This document shows, one piece after another, positions 8,512 through 15,906 of a stretch of DNA of 30,388 nucleotides. The notes beneath the pieces were generated by a model that saw only the letters and a program-made list of their open reading frames with translations, ran no database searches and was not told the origin of the DNA. The position numbers were made by a program, and so were the translations under genes. The stretch comes from Collinsella sp. (GTDB lineage: Bacteria > Actinomycetota > Coriobacteriia > Coriobacteriales > Coriobacteriaceae), in NCBI GenBank assembly GCA_019414325.1, contig DXMG01000026.1, forward strand, positions 1 to 30,388, given 5' to 3'. The stretch's first letter is position 1; each line of letters begins with the position of its first letter.

Positions 8512-9778
8512 CTTAGAGGTCCTCGCGCCAGAAGGGCATGCTCATGCAGCGCGGGCCGCCGCGGCCGCGGGAGAGCTCGGCGGAGGGCACGACGAGAAGG
8601 TCCAGGCCCTCCTTGTACAGCACGTCGTTGGTGACGGTGTTGCGGGCGTAGACGCAGATCTTGCCGGGCTCGACGCACAGGGTGTTGGAGCCGTCGTTCC
8701 ACTGCTCGCGGGAGGCCGCGATCGGGTCGCCGCCGCCGCAGGGGATCAGCTTGACCTGGTCGACGCCGGTGGCGTCCTCCAGGACGTGCTCGAGGGTGTC
8801 CTCGATCAGGCGGATGTTCACGTCGCCCGGGTTCTTGCCGGCGGTCAGCTCGTAGACGCGCAGGGTGCCCATGATGGCGGGGTGGATCGTGAACTTATCG
8901 ACGTCGATCTGGGTGAAGACCGTGTCGAGGTGCATGAAGGCGCGCGAGACCGGGATGTCGAAGGCCAGGATGCGCTCGACCTTGGAGTCGGAGTTCCAGA
9001 AGATGTTCTGGGCCATGACGTCGATCGCGGCGGCCTGAGTGCGCTGGGAGATGCCGACGGCGAGGGTCTTCTCGTTGATGTTCAGCACGTCGCCGCCCTC
9101 GGTGTGGAACTGGCAGTCGCGGCGGAAGTACAGGGAGACGTCCTTGTAGTCGGGGTGGTACTTGAAGACGTACTTGCCGTACAGGGTCTCGCGGTTGCGG
9201 GTGACCGAGTACATGCGGTTGAGGTTGACGCCCTCGCCGACGACCGCGAACGGGTCGCGGGTGAAGTAGAGGTTGGGCATCGGGTCGATGATCAGGTCGG
9301 ACTCGGACTCGGAGTTGACCAGGGAGTCGAGGGTCGTGGACGCCGTGAGGGGCATGTCGATCTCGGCCTTGGTCATGCCGGCCATGGTCTTCTTGACGAA
9401 CTCGAGGTTGTCCTCGATGGAGTCCAGCTTCTCGCGGACGATCTGCGGCATCTGCTGGCCGCGGATGCCTGCCTCGGCGATGTACTGGTCGGTGAACTCG
9501 GCGCGGGCGCCGGGGACCTGGTCGAACACCTCTGCGACGAGGTTCTCGAGGTAGAGCACCTCCACGCCCTGGTCCTTAAGGATCTGGGCGAAGGTGTCGT
9601 GCTCCTGCTGCGCGACCTCCAGGAACGGGACGTCGTCGAACAGGAGTCGCTCGAGCTCGTCGGGCGGCAGGTTGAGGAGCTCGTCGCCGGGACGGTGCAG
9701 GCAGACCTTCCTGAGCTTGCCGATCTCGGAAGGCACGTGCAGACCTTTCGTCATGGCCTCCTACCTTTCTTTCGGGCC
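8512..9778. repeat. Direct repeat copy 1 (arcA plus ribosome site)
   Basis: 1,267 bases identical to 11591-12857, as judged by identical translations in several frames and base comparison. The repeat begins one base outside the stop codon and ends 24 bases before the start codon, just including the ribosome binding site. The flanks differ immediately outside. Confidence 0.93.
8513..9754 (-). CDS. arcA: Arginine deiminase, copy 1
   Basis: 413-aa arginine deiminase, which hydrolyses arginine to citrulline and ammonia in the cytosol. It belongs to the guanidino-group modifying (pentein) fold. Motifs seen: FTRDP at 164-168, HTEGGD at 217-222 (catalytic His and Asp region), and the nucleophilic cysteine C403 in GGPRCMSMPF. 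The length is usual. The start has a GAAAGGTAGGAGGCC-type ribosome site directly upstream. The coding sequence is identical to copy 2 at 11592-12833. It is transcribed toward arcB, which lies about 105 bases downstream, so this copy is the one likely to be co-transcribed with arcB. Confidence 0.97.
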   Translation of the reverse strand: MTKGLHVPSEIGKLRKVCLHRPGDELLNLPPDELERLLFDDVPFLEVAQQEHDTFAQILKDQGVEVLYLENLVAEVFDQVPGARAEFTDQYIAEAGIRGQQMPQIVREKLDSIEDNLEFVKKTMAGMTKAEIDMPLTASTTLDSLVNSESESDLIIDPMPNLYFTRDPFAVVGEGVNLNRMYSVTRNRETLYGKYVFKYHPDYKDVSLYFRRDCQFHTEGGDVLNINEKTLAVGISQRTQAAAIDVMAQNIFWNSDSKVERILAFDIPVSRAFMHLDTVFTQIDVDKFTIHPAIMGTLRVYELTAGKNPGDVNIRLIEDTLEHVLEDATGVDQVKLIPCGGGDPIAASREQWNDGSNTLCVEPGKICVYARNTVTNDVLYKEGLDLLVVPSAELSRGRGGPRCMSMPFWREDL

Positions 9779-9834
9779 CTTGTCGGGGCCGATTCGTTAG
9801 CGCCCCTCCGTGTGAGGCGTTATTGCTGACGACA

Positions 9835-9907
9835 TATTTATATCCAAAATCAGCCCATACTTCCACCTTGCCCCCGAACGGTTTTATATGAGGGGTGAAC
9901 GGCATAC
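9835..9907 (-). promoter_or_regulatory. arcA copy 1 promoter with paired GAACGG elements
   Basis: On the minus strand a -10-like TATAAA lies at 9842-9837, preceded by GGA. There is no consensus -35. Two GAACGG hexamers (read on the plus strand) stand at 9876-9881 and 9897-9902, exactly 21 bp apart, starting 34 and 55 bp upstream of the -10. The same arrangement recurs at arcA copy 2. This suggests an activator binding as direct repeats on one helix face; the regulator is unknown. Confidence 0.6.
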
Positions 9908-10331
9908 ACATATACTTCACGCATGGTACACTTTGACTTAATAAAGTGTATTTACGTGCTTAAATGCCTTTTTAACCGAAAAATCAATTGGAACTAATCT
10001 TTCTTAAACCACCCTCGATTTGCATATTTCACGCAAAGGTATGAATAGAATTCGCAATTCTTGCTACGTCTCAACCATTTTGATTTTTATTCAGAAAAAA
10101 GTTCGTCCTATTCATTTTTGACAAACAGGCTACCGTTTACCAGACGTTGGATACCGTTCACCGGAAGCTCAGTATAAGGCCCATCGAATACACCGTCTGC
10201 TTTGCGCCTCCATTTGTAACAAGTTGATTTTTTCGGCGGTAAAGACAAACAGAACCGCCCCCAAGGGAGCGGGTCTGCATTCGGTATATCTAGGGCCCAG
10301 AAAGGTTTAGGCCCTCGAAAGCCTCAAGGGG
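9908..10331. other. A+T-rich upstream region of arcA copy 1
   Basis: About 420 gene-free bases between the arcA promoter and the stop of the aminotransferase gene. It is markedly A+T-rich. Distal ACCGTT hexamers stand at 10132-10137 and 10153-10158, again 21 bp apart but in inverted orientation to the proximal pair. The part up to about 10060 is recognisably homologous to the region upstream of arcA copy 2. A small hairpin at 10292-10315 lies just after the aminotransferase stop. Confidence 0.6.
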
Positions 10332-11456
10332 CTAGCGATCGAACTCGGCCAGCGCCTCGCCCAGAAGCCTCAGGCCCTCGCGGAGAACGCCTTCGCTCGC
10401 GCAGTAGCCCAAGCGCGCGCCGCAGGGAAGCTCAAAGCGGCTACCGGGAACCAGCAGCACTCCCCTCTCGGCCAACAGGCGCTTGCAGAACTCCTCGTCG
10501 TCCTCGGGAATATCCAGTTGGATAAACGAGGTGGACACGCCCTGCGGGGCCGTCCAGGAGACACGATGCTGCGTATCGATCCATGCCTGAGCGATATCAC
10601 GGTTGCCAAACACGATCTTACGGTTGCGCCCAAGGATCTTATCCCTGTGCTCGAGCACGTAGGTCGCCAGAGCGTCGTTGAACACGCCGCCGCAGATCAT
10701 GGTGTAGTCACGATAGGTGCGGATGCGGTTGGACACCTCTTCGTCGGCCACGACCCAGCCCACGCGGGCCGCAGGCGTCGAATAGGTCTTGGACACCGAG
10801 TTGGTGACAATGGCCTTCTCGTACACGTCGACCATCGACATAAAGGACTCGGTGTTCTCGAGCGGCAGGTACACCTCGTCGCACAGCACGTAGGCGCCCA
10901 CCGAACGGGCAATCTCGGCAATCTGGCCGAGCGTATCGGCATCGAGCACCGTACCGATGGGGTTCGATGCGTTATTAATGCAGATGAGCTTGGTGTTGGG
11001 GCGCACCGAGCGCTTGAGCTGTTCGATATCGGGCTTCCAGCCGAGCTCCTCGCGGAGCTCCCAATACTCGACCTCGGCACCCAGCGTACGCGGAATCTCG
11101 TAGAGCGGCGCATAGGTAGGCCACTCGGCAATCACGTGATCGCCGGGCTCCACAACGGCCATGATGGCGTTGAGGTTGGCGCCCGTGCAGCCATTGGTCT
11201 GCAGAATGTGATCGGGATTGACATCGCGACGATACAGCTTGGCGACCTCGGCCTTAAATTCCGGCGAGCCCTCGATCCAGCCGTAGTTCATCTTCTCGCG
11301 ATCCAGGCGCTCGTAGAACGTGGCGCCGTCCTGCTCGTCCAGTGCGCGAAGCTCGCCCATGGTCAGCGACGAGATCGTCGACTGAGCGATATCCCAGGTA
11401 GCACTCTTCTCCCAAACGTTGAGCCATTCCTCAACACCGATTGTCTTGATATCCAT
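10332..11456 (-). CDS. arcT: Class I/II aminotransferase, ArcT-like
   Basis: 374-aa PLP-dependent fold-type I aminotransferase. The PLP lysine is K223 (NSVSKTYSTPAARVGW); N165 (NNASNPIG), D193 and Y196 (LCDEVYLP) and R231 are the expected cofactor contacts. The substrate is not determined by these residues. Aminotransferase genes named arcT occur inside ADI operons of lactic acid bacteria, and its position between two arcA genes fits that; enzymes acting on arginine-derived amino acids such as capreomycidine synthases have the same fold. The ATG at 11456 has AAGGTGG five bases upstream; a GTG two codons earlier overlaps that site. The symbol rests on context. Confidence 0.85.
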   Translation of the reverse strand: MDIKTIGVEEWLNVWEKSATWDIAQSTISSLTMGELRALDEQDGATFYERLDREKMNYGWIEGSPEFKAEVAKLYRRDVNPDHILQTNGCTGANLNAIMAVVEPGDHVIAEWPTYAPLYEIPRTLGAEVEYWELREELGWKPDIEQLKRSVRPNTKLICINNASNPIGTVLDADTLGQIAEIARSVGAYVLCDEVYLPLENTESFMSMVDVYEKAIVTNSVSKTYSTPAARVGWVVADEEVSNRIRTYRDYTMICGGVFNDALATYVLEHRDKILGRNRKIVFGNRDIAQAWIDTQHRVSWTAPQGVSTSFIQLDIPEDDEEFCKRLLAERGVLLVPGSRFELPCGARLGYCASEGVLREGLRLLGEALAEFDR

Positions 11457-11499
11457 GGCCACCTTATCTGATCTTCATTTAGCGTCATTAAACATGAAT

Positions 11500-11528
11500 G
11501 GGGCGGTGCGAAAGATCCGCACCGCCCC
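11500..11528 (-). terminator. Hairpin after arcA copy 2
   Basis: Perfect 11-bp G+C stem (11500-11510 with 11518-11528) between the arcA copy 2 stop and the aminotransferase start. There is no T run, so partial termination or mRNA processing is as likely as full termination. Confidence 0.55.
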
Positions 11529-11590
11529 AATGGGAGACATCTAATGGCAGCTAGATGTTTGTAGTAAGACCTGTACGGGTCTTTGAAAAC

Positions 11591-12857
11591 CTTAGAGGTC
11601 CTCGCGCCAGAAGGGCATGCTCATGCAGCGCGGGCCGCCGCGGCCGCGGGAGAGCTCGGCGGAGGGCACGACGAGAAGGTCCAGGCCCTCCTTGTACAGC
11701 ACGTCGTTGGTGACGGTGTTGCGGGCGTAGACGCAGATCTTGCCGGGCTCGACGCACAGGGTGTTGGAGCCGTCGTTCCACTGCTCGCGGGAGGCCGCGA
11801 TCGGGTCGCCGCCGCCGCAGGGGATCAGCTTGACCTGGTCGACGCCGGTGGCGTCCTCCAGGACGTGCTCGAGGGTGTCCTCGATCAGGCGGATGTTCAC
11901 GTCGCCCGGGTTCTTGCCGGCGGTCAGCTCGTAGACGCGCAGGGTGCCCATGATGGCGGGGTGGATCGTGAACTTATCGACGTCGATCTGGGTGAAGACC
12001 GTGTCGAGGTGCATGAAGGCGCGCGAGACCGGGATGTCGAAGGCCAGGATGCGCTCGACCTTGGAGTCGGAGTTCCAGAAGATGTTCTGGGCCATGACGT
12101 CGATCGCGGCGGCCTGAGTGCGCTGGGAGATGCCGACGGCGAGGGTCTTCTCGTTGATGTTCAGCACGTCGCCGCCCTCGGTGTGGAACTGGCAGTCGCG
12201 GCGGAAGTACAGGGAGACGTCCTTGTAGTCGGGGTGGTACTTGAAGACGTACTTGCCGTACAGGGTCTCGCGGTTGCGGGTGACCGAGTACATGCGGTTG
12301 AGGTTGACGCCCTCGCCGACGACCGCGAACGGGTCGCGGGTGAAGTAGAGGTTGGGCATCGGGTCGATGATCAGGTCGGACTCGGACTCGGAGTTGACCA
12401 GGGAGTCGAGGGTCGTGGACGCCGTGAGGGGCATGTCGATCTCGGCCTTGGTCATGCCGGCCATGGTCTTCTTGACGAACTCGAGGTTGTCCTCGATGGA
12501 GTCCAGCTTCTCGCGGACGATCTGCGGCATCTGCTGGCCGCGGATGCCTGCCTCGGCGATGTACTGGTCGGTGAACTCGGCGCGGGCGCCGGGGACCTGG
12601 TCGAACACCTCTGCGACGAGGTTCTCGAGGTAGAGCACCTCCACGCCCTGGTCCTTAAGGATCTGGGCGAAGGTGTCGTGCTCCTGCTGCGCGACCTCCA
12701 GGAACGGGACGTCGTCGAACAGGAGTCGCTCGAGCTCGTCGGGCGGCAGGTTGAGGAGCTCGTCGCCGGGACGGTGCAGGCAGACCTTCCTGAGCTTGCC
12801 GATCTCGGAAGGCACGTGCAGACCTTTCGTCATGGCCTCCTACCTTTCTTTCGGGCC
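11591..12857. repeat. Direct repeat copy 2 (arcA plus ribosome site)
   Basis: Identical to 8512-9778 at an offset of 3,079 bases and in the same orientation. The repeats flank the aminotransferase gene. Confidence 0.93.
11592..12833 (-). CDS. arcA: Arginine deiminase, copy 2
   Basis: 413 aa, identical in protein and in DNA to the copy at 8513-9754, with the same intact motifs (FTRDP, HTEGGD, C403). It stands first in the minus-strand cluster, followed by the aminotransferase 136 bases downstream. It has its own promoter region, homologous to but diverged from that of copy 1, so the two genes may respond differently while making the same enzyme. It is separated from ppk, which is divergent, by about 550 bases. 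Confidence 0.97.
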   Translation of the reverse strand: MTKGLHVPSEIGKLRKVCLHRPGDELLNLPPDELERLLFDDVPFLEVAQQEHDTFAQILKDQGVEVLYLENLVAEVFDQVPGARAEFTDQYIAEAGIRGQQMPQIVREKLDSIEDNLEFVKKTMAGMTKAEIDMPLTASTTLDSLVNSESESDLIIDPMPNLYFTRDPFAVVGEGVNLNRMYSVTRNRETLYGKYVFKYHPDYKDVSLYFRRDCQFHTEGGDVLNINEKTLAVGISQRTQAAAIDVMAQNIFWNSDSKVERILAFDIPVSRAFMHLDTVFTQIDVDKFTIHPAIMGTLRVYELTAGKNPGDVNIRLIEDTLEHVLEDATGVDQVKLIPCGGGDPIAASREQWNDGSNTLCVEPGKICVYARNTVTNDVLYKEGLDLLVVPSAELSRGRGGPRCMSMPFWREDL

Positions 12858-12912
12858 TTTCGGCCGAATCTCTCAGCACCCTTCCGTAACGGGTGCTGCT
12901 TGCTGACAGCTC

Positions 12913-12985
12913 TAGTTATATCCAAATATCACCCGCAATTCCACCTCGCCCCCGAACGGTCAACAAAGTTCGATGAACGGTATAT
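12913..12985 (-). promoter_or_regulatory. arcA copy 2 promoter with paired GAACGG elements
   Basis: A minus-strand -10-like TATAAC at 12920-12915 is preceded by GGA. GAACGG hexamers lie at 12954-12959 and 12975-12980 on the plus strand, 21 bp apart and starting 34 and 55 bp upstream of the -10, precisely the geometry at copy 1. Between them and the -10 a block such as ccgttcgggggc and aggtggaa is also shared. Confidence 0.6.
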
Positions 12986-13384
12986 CGAATATGATTCCCC
13001 CATAATGCACTTCGGCGTTCTAAAGTAGCTTTTCTAAGGTAAATGCTCTTTTTTCTTAAAAATCATTCGCAATTACAACTCCAATCTTTCGATTAAGAAT
13101 TGCATATCTAAAACGGTTTTATGTATATAAATGACGCTTGTTCGTGTTTCTGTCTGTATTCGATGATATTCAGCTACCTATCATTCTTATTCACACATAC
13201 TCACCAGTTGAGTGAGGATATAGACCGTTTTTCACAACGCGAAGGGCGTCAGCTCTATGGCTTGTCAGCGTAAGAAGTAGGTAAAGATACCGTTCACGCG
13301 ATACGTCCGTGCCATAGGTCGACTAAATTGAGACAATAGTGAATAGTGTTAGGCAACCGTCCCCCACGGGGACTGAACGGACAG
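12986..13384. other. A+T-rich intergenic region, arcA copy 2 / ppk
   Basis: About 400 gene-free bases between divergent genes. Short blocks (for example taaatgc, aaaaatca, aatctttc, ttgcatat) occur in the same order as upstream of arcA copy 1, showing common ancestry. Distal ACCGTT elements stand at 13224-13229 and 13289-13294; the latter sits in gataccgttcac, a 12-mer shared exactly with 10150-10161. The ppk promoter must also lie here, but no clear -35/-10 pair is seen. Confidence 0.55.
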
Positions 13385-15793
13385 ATGCATATGCCGAGCA
13401 AAATCGAAAAAAAGCAAGCCGCTGCAAAGCTGCGTAAGCCGCCGCGCGACTTCTCGTACACGCAGAACCGAGAGCTCAGCTGGCTGCGCTTTGACAACCG
13501 TGTGCTTGACGAAGCCTTCGACGAGACCGTTCCGCTGTTCGAGCGGCTAAAGTTCGTGTCGATTTTCGAGTCTAACCTCGATGAGTTTCTCATGGTGCGC
13601 GTGGGCGGCCTGTCCGATCTGACAGAGCTCAAAAAACAGCCTGTCGACAACAAGAGCAATATGACCGCCTCCGAACAGGTCGATGCTGTCATGGCCGAAA
13701 TGCCCGGGCTCCTTACCCGATGGGAGTCCATCTTTAAGAGCATCGAGGGCAAGCTCGACACCCTGGGCGTTCACCGCGCCCGCATCGATTCGCTTACGCC
13801 CGAGGAGCGCACCTTTGTAACCCGTTACTTCCAGGCCTACGTGTCGCCGGTCATCTCACCGCTGGTGATTGACCCGCGCCACCCCTTCCCTAACCTGCGC
13901 AACGGCGCACTCTACCTGGCCTGCGGCCTGGACGGCGTCACCGACGAGGAGAGTCTGCTGGGCCTTATCGAGATTCCCACCTCGATGAACCGCGTGGTCG
14001 AGATCCCCTCGCCCACCGGCACCTACTCCTACATCTTGCTCGAGGACGTCATCCTCGCCTGCCTGGACAGCTGCTTTGGCTCCTATAAGCCGCTCGACCG
14101 CGCGCTCATCCGCGTCACCCGCAATGCCGACATCGACCCGGACGGCGAGGGCGTCGAGGAGGAAGAGGACTACCGCCAGCACATGAAGCGCATCCTCAAG
14201 AAGCGCCTACGTCTGCAGCCGGTAGTGCTCGCGGTCTCGGGGTCGCTCGAGAAGGCGACGCTCAAGACCATCCGCAAGGCGCTCGAGCTTTCGCGCCGCT
14301 CTGTCTTTACCTGCGATATCCCGCTCGACCTGGGCTACGTCTTTGGCATTGAGAGCAAGATTCCCGAGCACCTGCGCAACGAGCTCCTCTTTACGCCGTT
14401 TAAGCCGCAGCCCAACCCCACCATCGATATGACCCGCTCCATCCGCGAGCAGGTACTTCAGCACGACAAGCTGCTCTTTTATCCCTATGAGGCCATGAAC
14501 CCCTTCCTGGATCTGGTGCACGAGGCCGCCTACGACCCCGAGTGCATCTCACTGCGCATCACGCTCTACCGCGTGGCCAAGCAGAGCCGCCTGTGCGAGT
14601 CACTGATCGATGCCGCCGAGAACGGCAAAGAGGTCACGGTGCTCATGGAGCTCCGCGCGCGCTTTGACGAGCAGAACAACATCGAGTGGGCCGAGCGCCT
14701 GGAAGAGGCCGGCTGCACCGTCATCTACGGCTCCGAGGGCTTTAAGTGCCACTCCAAGATCTGCCAGCTCACCTATCGCGAGGGCATGGCGCTAACGCGC
14801 CTGACGCTGCTGGGCACCGGCAACTTTAACGAGAAGACGGCCAAACTCTACAGCGACTTTATGCTCATGACCGCTCACCCCGGCATCGGCGAGGACGCCA
14901 ACCTGTTCTTCCGCAACCTGTCGCTGGGCAACCTGCGCGGCGATTACCGCTTCCTGGGTGTGGCGCCCGTCGGACTGAAACCGCTCATCATGCGCGGGCT
15001 TGACCGCGAGATCCAGCGCGCCCTCGCCGGCGAGCCCGCCCGCGTGTTCTTTAAACTCAACTCGCTCACCGACCGCGAGGTCATCGACAAGATCGCCGAG
15101 GCATCGTGCGCAGGAGTCCGCGTGGACATGATCATCCGCGGCATCTCGTGCCTCAAGCCGGGCGTTCCTGGCAAGACCGAGAACGTGCATGTCCGTTCTA
15201 TCGTCGGACGCTTTTTGGAGCATGCGCGCGTTTACGCCTTTGGCGTGGACTCGGACATGATCTATCTGAGCTCGGCCGACATGATGACGCGCAACACCGA
15301 GCACCGCGTGGAGATCGCCTTCCCCGTGCTCGACCCCACCTGCCGCGCCCTGGTGCACGAGTACATGGGCATGCAGCTGCGCGACAACGTGAAGGCCCGC
15401 AGCCTCACGAGCGACGGCACCTGGGTCCCCGTGGAGCGCGCAGAGGGTGAGAAACCCTTCAACTCGCAGGAAGCCCTGCTGGAGCGTGCCTACCGCAACG
15501 CCGAGGCCGCGCCCGAGCCCGTCATTGAGGCAAAGCCCGCCCCTGCTCCTAAGCCGCAGCCGGCCACACCCGAGGTTCAGAAGGTCCAGGCGACCGTCAT
15601 TGAGCCCGAGCCCGCACCTGCACCTCAGCCCGAGCCGCAGGCAGCTAAGCCCGCACCCGAGACGAGCACCCGTCGCGATAAGCCCGCCGGCAAGACCAAG
15701 GCCATTGAGCGCCATCGCCCCGGTCGTGTGCGCATGGGCCTGGGCCTGATCGGCCTGGGTCTTAAGACGCTCATTACCGGCAAGACGAAATAG
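13385..15793 (+). CDS. ppk1: Polyphosphate kinase, with Pro/Ala-rich C-terminal tail
   Basis: 802-aa PPK1, which reversibly polymerises ATP gamma-phosphate into polyphosphate. The N domain (NRELSWLRFDNRVLDEA, about residues 33-50) and the two PLD-like catalytic domains are complete. The expected phospho-acceptor histidine is H456 (FKCHSKICQ), and the second conserved histidine is H613 (GRFLEHARVYAF); RGISCLKPGVPG and SSADMMTRN are also present. The family usually ends near 690-720 aa; here about 97 further residues form a Pro/Ala/Glu-rich linker with repeated PAPAPKPQP-like units, ending in a basic and hydrophobic segment (RHRPGRVRMGLGLIGLGL). The ATG at 13385 is chosen over the one at 13391; neither has a strong ribosome site. 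Confidence 0.93.
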   Translation: MHMPSKIEKKQAAAKLRKPPRDFSYTQNRELSWLRFDNRVLDEAFDETVPLFERLKFVSIFESNLDEFLMVRVGGLSDLTELKKQPVDNKSNMTASEQVDAVMAEMPGLLTRWESIFKSIEGKLDTLGVHRARIDSLTPEERTFVTRYFQAYVSPVISPLVIDPRHPFPNLRNGALYLACGLDGVTDEESLLGLIEIPTSMNRVVEIPSPTGTYSYILLEDVILACLDSCFGSYKPLDRALIRVTRNADIDPDGEGVEEEEDYRQHMKRILKKRLRLQPVVLAVSGSLEKATLKTIRKALELSRRSVFTCDIPLDLGYVFGIESKIPEHLRNELLFTPFKPQPNPTIDMTRSIREQVLQHDKLLFYPYEAMNPFLDLVHEAAYDPECISLRITLYRVAKQSRLCESLIDAAENGKEVTVLMELRARFDEQNNIEWAERLEEAGCTVIYGSEGFKCHSKICQLTYREGMALTRLTLLGTGNFNEKTAKLYSDFMLMTAHPGIGEDANLFFRNLSLGNLRGDYRFLGVAPVGLKPLIMRGLDREIQRALAGEPARVFFKLNSLTDREVIDKIAEASCAGVRVDMIIRGISCLKPGVPGKTENVHVRSIVGRFLEHARVYAFGVDSDMIYLSSADMMTRNTEHRVEIAFPVLDPTCRALVHEYMGMQLRDNVKARSLTSDGTWVPVERAEGEKPFNSQEALLERAYRNAEAAPEPVIEAKPAPAPKPQPATPEVQKVQATVIEPEPAPAPQPEPQAAKPAPETSTRRDKPAGKTKAIERHRPGRVRMGLGLIGLGLKTLITGKTK

Positions 15794-15818
15794 TCGTTTG
15801 TAGAAGCAGTTTGTAGAA

Positions 15819-15860
15819 GCGCCCCGCATTTGAGGAAAGCCTCGGATGCGGGGCGCTTTT
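15819..15860 (+). terminator. Intrinsic terminator of ppk1
   Basis: Perfect 11-bp stem (15819-15829 with 15846-15856) followed by TTTT, 25 bases after the ppk1 stop. Confidence 0.9.
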
Positions 15861-15906
15861 CCCTGCTACCATGGTGCGAGCAACAACACGAATGACAGGC
15901 AGGGAT

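Noticed and set aside
7406..9829. 807-codon plus-strand open frame spanning arcB and arcA copy 1
   Set aside because: It is the antisense shadow of G+C-rich genes with strong third-position bias; the product is Val/Leu/Gly/Asp-rich low complexity with no family, and the minus-strand genes are unmistakable. The similar frame at 11583-13028 has the same cause.
8512..12857. Assembly artefact as explanation of the duplicated arcA
   Set aside because: The flanks on both sides differ between the copies and the upstream regions are anciently related, so a simple duplicated contig segment is unlikely, although long reads would settle it.
13375..13380. Further GAACGG hexamers (13375-13380, 25004-25009, 23438-23443)
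   Set aside because: Single hexamers are expected by chance in 30 kb; these lack the 21-bp partner and the fixed distance to a -10, so they were not counted as operator sites.
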